The notes beneath the pieces were generated by a model. It ran no database searches, was not told the origin of the DNA, and saw only the letters and a program-made list of their open reading frames with translations. 64,000 bases of DNA, from NCBI RefSeq assembly GCF_021462225.1, contig NC_061811.1, positions 2,071,663-2,135,662 on the forward strand, given 5' to 3'. The first letter of the stretch is position 1, and each line of letters begins with the position of its first letter. This DNA is from Girardinichthys multiradiatus (Eukaryota; Chordata; Actinopteri; Cyprinodontiformes; Goodeidae). Positions 33,941-45,463 of the stretch are shown here, piece by piece. The translations under genes and the position numbers were made by a program.

Positions 33941-35404
33941 TTGGCACCTCCAACCCCCACCCTGAAGTTCCCCCCCACCAGCCCCCTACCCACGCCGAGG
34001 ACGGCTCTTTCCATCCAGGAGAGGGACGTAAACAAACTCTTCAGGAGACAGAACCCCCGGAAAGCTGCTGGTCCGGATTCTGTCTCACCAGCCAGCCTGA
34101 AGCACTGCGCTGATCAGCTGTCTCCAGTCTTCACAGAGATTTTTAACACCTCACTGGAGACATGTCATGTGCCAGCCTGCTTCAAGTCCTCCACCCTCGT
34201 CCCTGTTCCCAAGAAGCCAAGGACCACAGGGCTTAATGACTTCAGACCCGTTGCCCTGACCTCTGTGGTGATGAAGTCCTTTGAGCGCCTTGTGCTCTCA
34301 CACCTAAAAGACATCACCGACCCCCTCCTGGACCCCCTGCAGTTTTCCTACAGAGCCAACAGGTCTGTAGATGATGCAGTCAACCTAGCCCTTCACTTCA
34401 TCCTCCGGCACCTGGACTCCACAGGAACCTATGCCAGGATCCTGTTTGTGGATTTCAGCTCTGCCTTCAACACCATCGTCCCAGTTCTGCTACAGGAGAA
34501 GCTCTCCCAGCTGAGTGTGCCCGACTCCACCTGCAGGTGGATCACTGACTTCCTGTCTGACAGGAAGCAGCGCGTGAGGCTGGGGAAGCACGTCTCTGAC
34601 TCCCTGACCATCAGCACTGGTTCCCCCCAAGGCTGTGTTCTCTCTCCTCTGCTATTCTCCCTGTACACCAACAGCTGCACCTCCAGTCACCAGTCTGTCA
34701 AGCTTCTAAAGTTTGCGGACGACACCACCCTGATCGGACTCATCTCTGATGGTGACGAGTCCGCGTACAGATGGGAGGTGGACCATCTGTTGGACTGGTG
34801 CAGCCAGAACAACCTTGAGCTCAACGCTCTAAAGACAGTGGAGATGGTTGTGGACTTCAGGCAGAACCCAGCCCCACCTGCCCCCATCACCCTCTGTGAC
34901 TCCACAATTGACACTGTGGAATCTTTCCGCTTCCTGGGAACCATCATCTCCCAGGATCTCAAGTGGGAGCCAAACATCAGCTCCCTCATCAAGAAAGCCC
35001 AGCAGAGGATGTTCTTCCTGCGGCAGCTGAAGAAATTCAACCTGCCAAAGACTATGATGGTGCACTTCTACACAGCCATCATTGAGTCCATCCTCACCTC
35101 CTCCATCACCATCTGGTACGCCGCTGCTACAGCCAAGGATAAGGGCAGGCTGCAGCGTGTCATTCGGTCTGCTGAGAAGGTGATTGGCTGCAGTCCACTG
35201 TCGCTCCAGGAACTGTACACCTCCAGGACCCTGAAGCGGGCAGGGAAGATTCTGGCTGATCCCTTCCACCCCGGTCACAGACTCTTTGAGACTCTCCCCT
35301 CTGGCAGGAGGCTGCGGTCCTTCCGGACCAAAACCTCACGCCACAAGAACAGTTTTTTCCCATCTGCCACCAGCCTTGTTAACAAAGCCCGGAAACCACC
35401 CTGA
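33941..35404 (+). pseudogene. LINE reverse transcriptase half, open over 487 codons
   Basis: Continuous frame (related sequence already begins about 33765 in this frame: NDLNEFYCRFE). Motifs in order: NPRKAAGPDSVSPASLKHCA, DFRPVALTSVVMKSFERLVL, ILFVDFSSAFNTIVP (motif A), ISTGSPQGCVLSPLLFSLYT (motif B), LKFADDTTLIG (catalytic FADD, 34712-34723), ESFRFLGTIISQDLKWE, and a C-terminal IIWYAAATAKD-like segment through SATSLVNKARKP. The domain looks catalytically complete. It is expected to be fused to the upstream endonuclease, so as it stands it lacks its own start. Confidence 0.92.
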
Positions 35405-35410
35405 CACTCT

Positions 35411-35448
35411 CCCTCCCCCCCCCCCCCCCCCCCTTTTTTTTTTTTTTT
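35411..35448. repeat. Homopolymer C/T tract in LINE 3' UTR
   Basis: A run of about 17 or more C followed by about 14 T. It is liable to length error in sequencing. Confidence 0.9.
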
Positions 35449-35974
35449 GCTGACAGGACACCTGTAACTTGTAACTCTATGCGTTACATTAACGCTCAGC
35501 TTGGACTCCTGCTTTACTTGCACAATGATCACCTGCACTGTTGTATTGCTCTTGCATCTTATACTGCTCTATACTTACTCTCACTCACTTAAAACTGTGC
35601 ACATATATTTATATTATATTGTAGATATGTTTATACTGTTTAATTTGTATTGTATTGCACCGACTACGCCAAAACAAATTCCTTGTATGTCCAAAAACGT
35701 ACTTGGCAATAAAGCTTTTCTGATTCTGATTCTGAACTTTTGTTGTGCTACTCACAGCAGGTTTGTCATCTGCCCTGACGTGATTATTTCTCTTTTCTTG
35801 CTAGACGTAACTCTCAAAGAATTGGACAATCAATATTAACAATATAAAAGCCAAATATGTCTGTTTATTAATTTGTCTCCCTTGATCTTTTAATTCTTTT
35901 TGGAGACTCACCGGGTTCTGTTGTTTTTTGAGAGTATATGTTTGAAGAGTTTGGAGTTTGTCGTAAACAGCCAC

Positions 35975-36812
35975 TGTCGGGGTCTGGGAGTATCTGTTTG
36001 CTTTTTGTTTCTTGCCTGCTATTTACTCTGCTTAGTCCATAGGTGGCATGGGAGCTCATGGGCACACAGGTGACAGGTGTGGCTGATCCTGCTGATTGCT
36101 GCTGGAAGCATTTAAGCAGGAGGCTGCCAGCACTTCAACGCCTGAGTGTTAGCCAACAGTGGTAACAGACTCTTGACTCTCTTCTTCTTTGTGACTAAGC
36201 TTTCGTGTTTTCTTGGAGCTTCAACTAACCTTCGTGTGTCCTCCTTCTTAGTTACTTTCAAGCCCTGGCTGTGTTTCCAGTTTGTTTCCTGACTTCTGGA
36301 TCTAAGATTCAAGCCTCCTATTACCTTCTCTAGACAAACTTCAAGCTGGCAGCTTCCTGGCTCTGCGATCCACCAGCCACAATCATAAGTGAACCTTGTT
36401 CACCCTCCAATGAGCTCCCATGCAAGCCCCACCACCCAGCGCACCACACCACCTACTTCACACCACTGACTAAGCTTAACTGGACATCCCGGAAACCTCC
36501 TTCAAGCATCCATAGACCAACTTACCTTGGGTATTACCCTCTTCGGTTTCCTCTGGTCTCGTGCTCCCAGACTCCACACCTTTCTTTCCCCCTGGCGGTT
36601 CAGTCATCTCCTCCAGTAAGCGTCATATCTTGCTTTTACTATCATAGTCATCCCCATCACTCTGTACTTCCCTTTTCTCCCTTTCTCTGTGCAGTTAGTG
36701 ATCTACCAGTCCTGGTTCTCTCCCCACTACTCATTCCTGTGAAAATAAATCTCTTAAAAATCTGAAATATTTTCCTAAATGTATTTCTGCATGTGGATCT
36801 GTTTCTGGAATC
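35975..36812 (+). mobile_element. Putative 5' LTR/leader of the gypsy element
   Basis: TGTCGGGGTCTGGG at 35975 could be the LTR start. The segment has a TATA-like catttaagcaggagg at about 36109, a long pyrimidine-rich body, an AATAAA at about 36745, and ends with ggaatcatgaca, where the gag frame begins. No 3' LTR exists because the element is truncated, so the boundaries are unconfirmed. Confidence 0.45.
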
Positions 36813-37788
36813 ATGACAGAACACTCAGGCCAGCCAGACCCAGCAGATGAGCTTAGGAGAACCCTTTCTGAACACACACACCAAATACAAACTCACAGTT
36901 CAACCCTTTGTTCCATTGCAGATCAGCAGAGACAAACCAGCCTACAGCTTGAGCAGATTTCCTCCATGATACAACATGCCCTGAACAGGCAGACCCCTGC
37001 AACTGCAGATGGCACTGCAGCTTCCCAGATCTCACAACAGCTGCCTCACTCACGTGACGTCATTTCCCCTAACCCAGAGAAGTTCTCAGGAGAGGTGGGT
37101 AATTGTGGGGATTTCCTCCTTCAGTGTACACTTGTCTTTAACCGCTCCACACATTCTTTTCCACATGACGATTTGAAGATATCATACATTCTAGAATTAC
37201 TGACCGGCAAAGCTTTAAAATGGGCTGAGGCCCGTTTCACAAACTGCAATCAGTTCGGTTGCACATTTGAAGAGTTTGTGCAGGAATTTAGACAGACGTT
37301 TTCTTGTGAAGCAGATCAGACAAGTGCAGCTCGTTGTTTGTAGTCATTAAGACAAAGAAACAGACCAGTATCTGAATTTTCAATTGAATTTCGCACTTCA
37401 GTGGCTGCTTCTGGTTGGGACAATTGTGCCCTTAAGACACCCTTTAAAAGATGAATTAGCACTTCTAGATGAACCTAAGACTCTCAATAAACAAATTGCC
37501 TCAGCCACAAGGGTAGATAATCGATTAAGAGATAGGAGAAAGTCCAGAGTAGAGTGTGCTGCTGTGAGACCCCAATTTTCTGTTACATCTCAAACCCTTA
37601 TACCTTTACCTCTGACTCCAATTTCCGAGCCCGAAGCTATACAGGTGGGGTGCACTCGCCTCTCACCAGTAAAGAGACAGAAACACAGGCAGGCTAATCT
37701 GTGTTTATACTGTGGGTCCTCAGATCATTTCATAGCCTCTTACCCCACTTGTCCCATGGGGCCAAAACACAGGGTTCATCAGCTTTAA
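36813..37788 (+). pseudogene. Ty3/gypsy (sushi-like) gag
   Basis: ATG at 36813 opens 176 codons containing PNPEKFSGEVGNCGDFLLQC, LKISYILELLTGKALKWAEA and FEEFVQEFRQTF, the capsid region typical of fish sushi-type gypsy elements (the family related to the mammalian PEG10/RTL gag-derived genes). A stop at 37340-37342 and a frameshift lead to the frame 37384-37788, which carries the nucleocapsid knuckle CLYCGSSDHFIASY. The fourth zinc ligand, normally Cys, is Tyr here (codon 37741-37743). Gag would form the particle; this copy is broken. Confidence 0.85.
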
Positions 37789-38300
37789 AGGGGGGCCTGC
37801 CGGACCATCACATTTTTCTCAAAGCCCCCAGATTCAGCCTGCCTGCCTCAATATTATTTAACCTGCACACCCAGGACTTGTCAGCCCTGATCAATTCAGG
37901 CAGTAAACAGAACCTCATTGATCAGGGATTAGCAGAGCATGCCCAGATTGAGGTGGAGCCCCTTTTGTCCCCCCCGCTTAGTTTCAACATTAGATGGGCA
38001 AAAGTTACAGAAAATAACCCATCGAACTAGACCTTTACATCTTGCACTCTCTGGAAGTCACAGGTAGGAGATTTCATTTTTTTGTGTTCCCCATTTCTCT
38101 GAATTCTTTAGTGTTAGGATTTCCCTGGTTAAAGAAACACAACCCCCACTTGGATTGGTCCAAGTGTCGTGTAGAGTCCTGGTCCACCAACTGTCTCTAC
38201 TCTTGCCTCCAGTCAGCCATTTTAGAGATCGATGATAATAACTTCCCAGATCTCTCACAGGTTTCCACTGAGTATCATGACTTAAAGCAAGTCTTTAATA
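37789..38300 (+). pseudogene. Gypsy protease region
   Basis: Frame 37701-38030 continues into LSALINSGSKQNLIDQGLA, the aspartic protease active-site block. The usual catalytic Asp of DSG is Asn here (codon aat at 37893-37895), which would abolish catalysis. Frame 38042-38416 gives [20 protein letters not shown], the second protease block (LGxPWL) of sushi-type elements. Stops and frameshifts separate the parts. Confidence 0.78.
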
Positions 38301-39690
38301 AGATCAAAGCCCTGTCTTTGCCACCTCACAGACCCTGCAATTGTGCCATGGACCTACTTCCAGGGGCCCTCTTCCTGCTAGCAGATTGTATAATATTTTA
38401 CGACCTGAACAACTAGCCATGGAGAAATATATAAATGAGTCTCTGGTGGCTGGTATTATTCGCCACTCCTCTTCTCCCCTGTGGGCAGGGTTTTTCTTTG
38501 TAGGGAAGAAAGATGGATCCCTCCGTCCTTGCATTGATTATAGGTGTTTGAACCAGATTACTATTAAGAACAAGTACCCTCTCCCTCTTCTCTCCTCAGC
38601 CTTTGAACCATTTCATGATTCACGGTCTTCATGAAACTGAATCTAAGAAACACTTACCATTTAGTCAGAATCCGCCAGGCGGATGAGTGGAAAACTGCTT
38701 TCAAAAGATCTCTAGGCCATTTTGAATATCTTGTGATGCCATTTGGCCGTTGTAATGCCCCAGCAGTGTTTCAGGCCTTAGTAAAGTCCTCAGAGACTTC
38801 CTGAACATTTTTGTTTTTGGATACCTTGATGACATCCTTATTCATTCAAAGAACATTGAGGAGCATCGCTGCCATGTCCACCAGGTCCTTCAGTGGCTTC
38901 TAGAAAATAGACTCTTTGTGAAATCTGAGAAATCCGAGTTTAAACAGTCTTCTGTTATGTTTTTGGGTTTTGTCCTATAGGGTGGACAGGTTCACTCCGA
39001 CCCAGAAAAGATAAGAGCAGTTCTCGAATGGCTAGTACCAGACTCCCGCAAACAATTACAACGCTTCGGATCTGCAAACTTTTAGCCGAAATTCTTAAAG
39101 AATTACAGTCAGACCGCTGCTCCCCTTACTGCCTTCACATCCTCCAAGATCCCATTCACCTGGATACAAGAAGCACACACAGCCTTCTTTTTTTTAAAGG
39201 AGAAGTTTTCTCAGGCTCCCATCCTGTTCATCCTGACCCCTCCAAACAGTTCGTTTTGGAGGTGGATGCCTCCGACACAGGAGTGGGGGCAGTTCTGTCA
39301 CAGGTTTCCCAAACTGATAAAAAATTACACCCTCATGCCTTCTTGGAGGGACAGAGTGGGAGACAGTGAACGTTTAGCCATTAAGCTGGCCCTGGAGGAA
39401 TCATGTCACTGGCTAGAGGGCGCTGAACATCCTGTGTTTGAACAGATCATAAGAACTTAGCTTCTTTGCAGTCAGCTAAGCGGCTGAATTCTCGCCAGTC
39501 CCGTTGGTCTTTGTTTTTCTCTGATTTTGATCTGTCCATTTCTTACAGACCACTATCAAGAAATACTAAGCCTGACGCCCTGTCCCGACAGTTCTCTGCC
39601 GATGACTTGGAGAAGGAACCCACACCTCTTCTGCCTCCCAACTGGACTACTGGTTCACTCACTTGGGAGATTGAAGATTTAATCACAACG
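38301..39690 (+). pseudogene. Gypsy reverse transcriptase / RNase H region
   Basis: Broken frames show [36 protein letters not shown] (RT finger motif), then decayed sequence with [13 protein letters not shown] (catalytic YLDD, 38822-38833) and MFLGFVL. Then comes an RNase H part ([15 protein letters not shown], 39262 onward) and YRPLSRNTKPDALSRQF, the conserved end of the RNase H/tether region in chromodomain-type gypsy. Many stops and frameshifts. The element cannot encode a working polymerase. Confidence 0.83.
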
Positions 39691-39890
39691 TGATGAACCC
39701 GATCCCAGAACTGGTTCACCTAATTGAACCTTTGTGCCTTTGTCTGTCCACCTTCAACTTATTCACTGGATCCACTCTTCAAAGTGTTCAGCCCATCTTG
39801 GAGCCACCAGGACCATTGCACTCATCTCAAGAAGATTTTGGTGGCCCTCACTGCATAAAGATGTTAAGGAGTATGTGGCATCTGTGCCAG
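39691..39890 (+). pseudogene. Gypsy integrase N-terminal scrap
   Basis: FWWPSLHKDVKEYVAS in one frame is the integrase zinc-finger region motif (WWP...V..YV..C..C). The coding match stops at about 39890, where a LINE fragment begins; the catalytic core, env-like region and 3' LTR are absent. Confidence 0.75.
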
Positions 39891-40757
39891 AAATAACCAC
39901 CCTCCGGACTTCTCAAACCCCTTCATGGTCATGGTGGAGCTCATCTCTAGGGGGGATGAGTCATCCCATAAGGACAAGATGGAACGGCTGACAGCGTGGT
40001 GCACAGAGAACAATTTGCTGCTCAATATCTTCCAGACCAAGGACATAATAGTGGACTATAGGAAAAAGAGCACGGACATTTTACCACAGTCAGTGGGGGA
40101 CTGTATGGAGAGGGTGACTGACTTCCACTTCCTAGGGGTCCACATCGAGGAGAACTGAACTAAAGTATGAAGCTGCTGAAGAAAGCCCAGCAGAGACAGT
40201 ATTTCTATGCTTAGGAGAAATAACATCACACAGAGGCTGGTGGAGTCCTTCTATCTGTGCTCTATTGAGAGCATAATGACCTACTGCATCTGTGTGTGGT
40301 CCACCAGCTGTACAGTGACCCCAAGGAGAGATCTCCAGAGAGTCATTAATGCGGCCCTAAAGTTCATTAGCTTTCCTCTACCCAAACTTGAAGAACTTCA
40401 CAGCTCCTGCTGTTTCCAAAAAGCCTAGAACATCAGAAACACACTTCTAACCCAGGTCATGCTCTGTTAGAACTGGTACTGTCAGGCTGACGATATAGAT
40501 CAATTAAAGCAAGGACAAGCAGATTCAACAACAGTTTCTATCCAACAGCAGCAGCTAAACTCAGCCCAGTCTGAATGTGAAGGAGATGAAGTAATAGAAA
40601 TATGCTTCAGTATGAATATGTTTTTCTTTTTACCGAACTGCTCCAGTTTTTCTATTTGACATAAATCATTCATTGCTCTATGCACAGACCAGGTAGCTTT
40701 TTCTCTCAGTTTTGCTGAACTTGTGACGATGACAATAAAAGATATTCTGATTCTTTT
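39891..40757 (+). pseudogene. LINE RT fragment and 3' end (second group)
   Basis: 5'-truncated LINE that cuts off the gypsy element. Frame 39925-40158 gives LTAWCTENNLLLNIFQTKDI, FHFLGVHIEEN, and frame 40207-40428 gives RLVESFYLCSIESIMTY and RDLQRVINAALKF, the C-terminal region after the RT palm. The 3' UTR ends with acaataaaagatattctgat. The same 3' end occurs at 1965-2178. Confidence 0.82.
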
Positions 40758-41140
40758 TTTCAGAACTTTTGTGAGCAAATATAGAGTTTGTGAAGATCTG
40801 ACATACCTTTATGCAGATAGATCTTTTAAAAATGTGTATCATATTCTTTACATGACTCTGTACACCCAGAAGCAGTCCAAGGATAATCATGACTAACCAC
40901 CATGCACACAGACCTCATGCTGCTGTATTCAGACTAGTGTAGAACTGAATATGGAAATAATCATCAGTGGACCTCATGTAGTCAGGTTCAGGTTCTGCAT
41001 CAAGGACGTGCATTACTTTGGTTTGCATTTTACACAAGTGCTGTAAATGGACTGCTATAAATGAATAGGGCCCACCTGACTAAACTGTTGTCCAAGAGTT
41101 AAAATGTATCAATGCATGGCAGGCACCTATTGTTATTCAC
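40758..41140. other. Unassigned DNA
   Basis: No feature recognised. Confidence 0.5.
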
Positions 41141-42074
41141 CTGGTCAAAACCTATCCACTTTAATGCGGCCCGAACCGCAGCGTGCACCCCCACAATATA
41201 TATATCAAAACGTCCGGCTCGGTCCCGGGAGGTGTGCTATTACTTTTCTTGGCGTTTGGAGTTACCATGGCGACGTAATTAACGAACCCCCCCCCCCCAA
41301 AAAAAAAATCCCATAGGAATGAATGGAGTCAGGGGAGGAAGAAATCCTCAAAATGCACTGTTTTTGAGGCTTTGCTGTATCGCATACCATACTTTTACCT
41401 AGAAACACAGTTTAACTTTCAGTTTGTACAGAAATCCGCCGGCTTTTCAGAAGTGAAAACGGTTTGTTGATAACTGCTACGGTTTCTCTACAATTAGACT
41501 CCAAGCGACACAAAGTTTGCCAGAAAATCCCAGCCCTAGAGTGGAGATGGCAGTTAACTAGTGTAGAAACAGAGGATTTCTTTCAGGAAAAATTATTTTT
41601 AACTCGCCGTCACGGTCACAAATTTCGCTCTAAAGTCACCATTATCAGTCAATTTGTAGGGCCGGGCCTCTGCTTTCACACAATATCTTTAGAATTGTTC
41701 TAGGTCTCACGGTTTTCTGTCAAACCCCCTCGATCGCCAAGAGTCAGATGAATTCTGTAGGCTTTCTGCCATGTATTTCAATGAGAACCATGAGTAAAAG
41801 CATTTCTTTCCATCCTCCTATTTTATACTGTGAATGACATAGAGCTATGAAAATCTCCATGATTGGGGACGAGGGATAGCTGTCGCCCAAAGTTTAAAAA
41901 GTTTTCAAATACCATGTACGGTTTCCGAGATATTAGACTTTGTTCGGGGGCTTGTTCAGGCTCACAGACTGAGGTGCTGCACTCACAAACAGCAGCTGTC
42001 AAGTTACACTGACACTCTTTGCTAATTGGCTGATTCATTCCTGCCTCTCTGGTCTCACACTCAGACACACACCC

Positions 42075-42212
42075 ACAAACACATACATGGATTACTATCT
42101 TTCTGAGGACTTTGACACACAGACACACACACACACATACATGGATTACTATCTTTCTGAGGACTTTGACACACAGACACATACATGGATTACTATCTTT
42201 CTGAGGACTTTG
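42075..42212. repeat. Minisatellite, about 53-bp unit, three copies
   Basis: The phrase catacatggattactatctt followed by tctgaggactttg occurs three times, separated by variable acacac stretches. Copies end at about 42114, 42171 and 42212. Confidence 0.9.
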
Positions 42213-42228
42213 CATTGACTTTCATTCA

Positions 42229-42592
42229 GTCAGTCAGTCATTTTCTACCGCTTATTCCATAGTGGGTCGCGGGGGAGCTGGTGCCTATCTCCAGCAGTCT
42301 ATGGGCAAGAGGCAGGGTACACCCTGGACAGATCGCCAGTCCATCGCAGGGCAACACACAAACAACCATGCACACACTCATTCATACACCTAAGGTCAAT
42401 TTAGAGTGACCAATTAACCTAACAGGCATGTCTTTGGACTGTGGGAGGAAGCCGGAGTACCCGGTGAGAACCCACGCATGCACAGGGAGAACATGCAAAC
42501 TCCATGCAGAAAGACCCCAGGCTGGGAATTGAACCCAGGACCTTCTTGCTGCAAGGCAACAGTGCTACCAACTGCACCACCGTGCAGCCCTC
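42229..42592 (-). mobile_element. tRNA-derived SINE, full length
   Basis: Minus-strand copy of the SINE at 18535-18902. On the plus strand the B box appears as ggaattgaacc (about 42525) and the A box near 42570-42585 (ccaactgcaccacc). Flanked by the exact 13-bp duplication tgactttcattca (42216-42228 and 42593-42605), so both ends are defined and the insertion is relatively young. Confidence 0.9.
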
Positions 42593-42765
42593 TGACTTTC
42601 ATTCATTTCTATATATTAAACCTGACCTGACCCCTAACCCTTTGACCATCTTCATAGGAGGCAAGTACATGGCGGCCATGTTGTGTGGGATACTTAAACA
42701 TGATGTACTGCTGTTCCAACTCCCAGACAACAGTGATTAACCCTAAAGGGCAATTTCTTTCAGCA

Positions 42766-43415
42766 ACCTTCCATAGTTACAAATGATTTTTGAAAGCTCA
42801 TAATAGCATACACAATGGTTTTACAAGAGCAAGCATGTTCTATATAACCAATAGAAATAACCCAGACATTCAAGGACAACCAAGCTAGATTTTTCAAAAT
42901 AAGACAAAACAGGCTCTGCAAAATAAAAGGCTTTGCATTTTAAAAAATAGATGATTGCAGCACTGGGCTTCACACTAATGTTGGAGCTCACCCAATGTTG
43001 GAAATTGGACTATGGTGGACATTTGAAATAATGCCTTCTGAAACCTTCACAATAAAAGCCTCAACCTTCCATAGTTACTATGGATTTTGTGAGCTGACAA
43101 GAGCATAGAAAATGATTTTTAAATAGCAAGCGGGTTCTATTGAACTAATGGAACTAACCCAGACCTGAAAGTACAACCATGCTGGACTTTCAAAATAAGA
43201 CAAAACATGCTCTACAAAATAAAAGGCTTTAAATTTTAAACAATAGATCATTTCAGGACTGGGCATCACACTAATATTGGAGCTCACCCAGTGTTGGCCT
43301 TTCAAAATAAGGCTTACTGAAAATTTCAAAATAAAAGCCTAAGTCTTCCAGAGTTACTAGTGGTTTTTTAAACTGATAATAGCATAGACAATGAATTTTA
43401 AATAGCAAGCTGCAC
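42766..43415. repeat. Tandem repeat, about 290-bp unit, 2.3 copies
   Basis: Units start ccttccatagttac at about 42766 and 43066 and cttccagagttac at about 43347. Each contains caaaataagacaaaac, aaataaaaggcttt and attggagctcaccca or ttggagctcaccca; the third unit is partial. Confidence 0.85.
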
Positions 43416-43610
43416 TTATGGACACATATCAACATTAATGCGGCCCGAACGGAAGAGTGTACCCCCACAATATCAAAACGTGCGGCTTGGACAGGAGAGG
43501 TGTGCTATTACTTTTGGTTTCAGTGTGAGTTACCATGTTGAAGTAGTTCCCCATGAAACAAAGCCTAAAAATGCCATAGGAATTCATAGGAAAATGAAAC
43601 ACTGATCTAA

Positions 43611-44457
43611 GTTTTGTCAAACAAAGTCCTCTTACTGGCCCATTTTGGACACTTCACATATCAACTAAAGATCTAAATAAAGGACAATCTGTCCTCTATC
43701 ATTTAGTGTGACTTTCATGGGTTTATGCCCAACAGAAATTCAACTACATCCCTCAGAAGCTAGAGAATGTTAGTCATTTTGCTTCCTCCCATAGGTAAAC
43801 TATCTGATAAGACATCTGTCATTGTCCAACAGTCATGTCCACATTTTAGATGCTGGGACACAATTACCTGCATGTATTTTTCCTTTTGAATCTCGTGTGC
43901 CAAGCTGCCTTAAAACTATTCTCATTGGCCTTATGTATTTTGTACAATAAGGTCAAGTTAGATGGCATGCTTGAACCTTACATAATAACTCTGGATGCAG
44001 TTTTTAGCATATAGGCATACCTTCTTCGTCATTTTCAAAACACTGGTACCTATACTCACATAAATTTACAGTTCTTTTAAGCTGTTCAAGGCTCTGCCAT
44101 GAATCCTGATGCGAGCTAAGCTTAACTTGGCCACAGTTTGGCTCTGGTCGGAGCAAAACGCACCAAGAGGCAGGCCCCGTCTAAATTTCTTCCGAAATTT
44201 TCTAGTTTAACTTAATATTCATCACAACATACCTGTGCAAGTATCTTACCTTTCAGTTTTTGTCAGAGGCTTTTTCAAACTTGCTGCCCAACCACAAGAG
44301 GTCTAAAGCCTCAGCTGCCCTGTTATTTTTCACTTTTTTCCCTGCAGAGTTCTGAGCACTTCACCAGCTAAGATGAGTTGGTGTGATTTAAAAGGCTGCT
44401 CTCAGTACACAGAGAGCATTTGCAAAGTGATCGGTTCAAAAGTGATCTTGTCAGATT
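43611..44457. other. Unassigned DNA
   Basis: No feature recognised. Confidence 0.5.
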
Positions 44458-44560
44458 TCAGAGATCCTTCCTGCCCACAGCCAACAGTATCTACAACGAC
44501 TCTCTGAAGAAACCTGTATAATATGAGCTACAACAACATTGAATTACCTGTTAGGATTGA
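44458..44560 (+). mobile_element. LINE 3' end scrap
   Basis: agatccttcctgcccacagc through aatatgagctacaacaacat matches 5411-5500, the end of ORF2 and start of the 3' UTR of the second LINE group. Only about 100 bases remain. Confidence 0.75.
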
Positions 44561-45463
44561 AATGGACTGTTTTCATCTTGTATGTTACCTGAGATGATGG
44601 AGGAAAACTAATTTACTGCTGCTCAAACAGTCCATGAATCGTCTGCAAGAAGATGGATCCGGTACAGAGAAACAGAGAATGAATGATGGGGTTTTTATCT
44701 TTGAGACATAGAATGTTGTTTATTGGTGTTTCACAGTACTAATATATATATTTGCTATGCTGTGAAAAGGTCATGTTTTTGGTTTCCATGAAGCTAGGTG
44801 GCTGTGCAAACACGTCTTAGTCACCAAATTCAAACACAAATGTATATGATGGCTCTTAAATCATTGGGGATGTTTTGGCCAGGCAAGACAGGTAACACCA
44901 GAGGAAGATCATAATTTTGTTTAACAAGCATTACAGAACCCTCAAATATCTGGACGTGACACTGAGAGTCAGGTGTAGGATGCTATGAACAGCCAATGTC
45001 ATGATAAACTTTATGATGACAACTCATTTTAACCTGTGTAAGAGTTAGCCTTCCCATGTGTATCCTGCCATTGACACTAGTGTAGAGATGACAATGTTTG
45101 GATCAGCGTTGTAATCTGAAGTTAACTGATTAAAATGCTGCACTATGTTCAGAAATTAACTTGGATTATGTACTTACCTTAAATAACCATTGCCTCCAAG
45201 TATGGCAGCAGGAGAGGGACATTCCTTCCAGTGTCTCGGATAGAGACAAATGTTCAACTCCTTGCTTGAATGGTGTTGGAGGGAATATAACCTGTGTGTG
45301 TGTCTGTCAGCATCCAGGCTACAGGAGTGCTAAAACATGATGACATGAAACCAGCAATATTTTTCCAAGTGGTTGCATCACGTCATATTTATGAAAATCG
45401 AGTTGACTTGACTAGTCATCATAATGGTACATAAGCTTTGCAGCAATTCACATTTTGTTACTT
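44561..45463. other. Unassigned DNA
   Basis: No feature recognised; small frames only. Confidence 0.5.

Larger units (their letters stand above)
32390..35735 (+). mobile_element. Nearly complete LINE (second group, FADD-type RT)
   Basis: A 3.3 kb non-LTR retrotransposon with a 5' region (ccaagatggcgccgcagatg), an N-terminal leader, APE endonuclease, RT and a 3' end of aataaagcttttctgattct repeats. Only two disabling lesions are evident: an in-frame TGA at 32683-32685 and a small deletion/frameshift near 33757. It resembles the elements at 3917-5532 and 39891-40757. I leave the clade open; it belongs with APE-type fish LINEs outside L2. Confidence 0.88.
41141..43610. repeat. Composite non-coding repeat with duplicated end block
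   Basis: A block starting near aatgcggcccgaaccgcag (41165-41290) recurs in direct orientation at 43437-43560 (aatgcggcccgaacggaag, caatatcaaaacgtgcggc, ggtgtgctattacttttgg, gagttaccatg). Between the two copies lie a 53-bp minisatellite, a SINE and ~290-bp tandem units. Random frames only. The duplicated ends could be the borders of an unrecognised element or part of an old tandem array. Confidence 0.5.
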
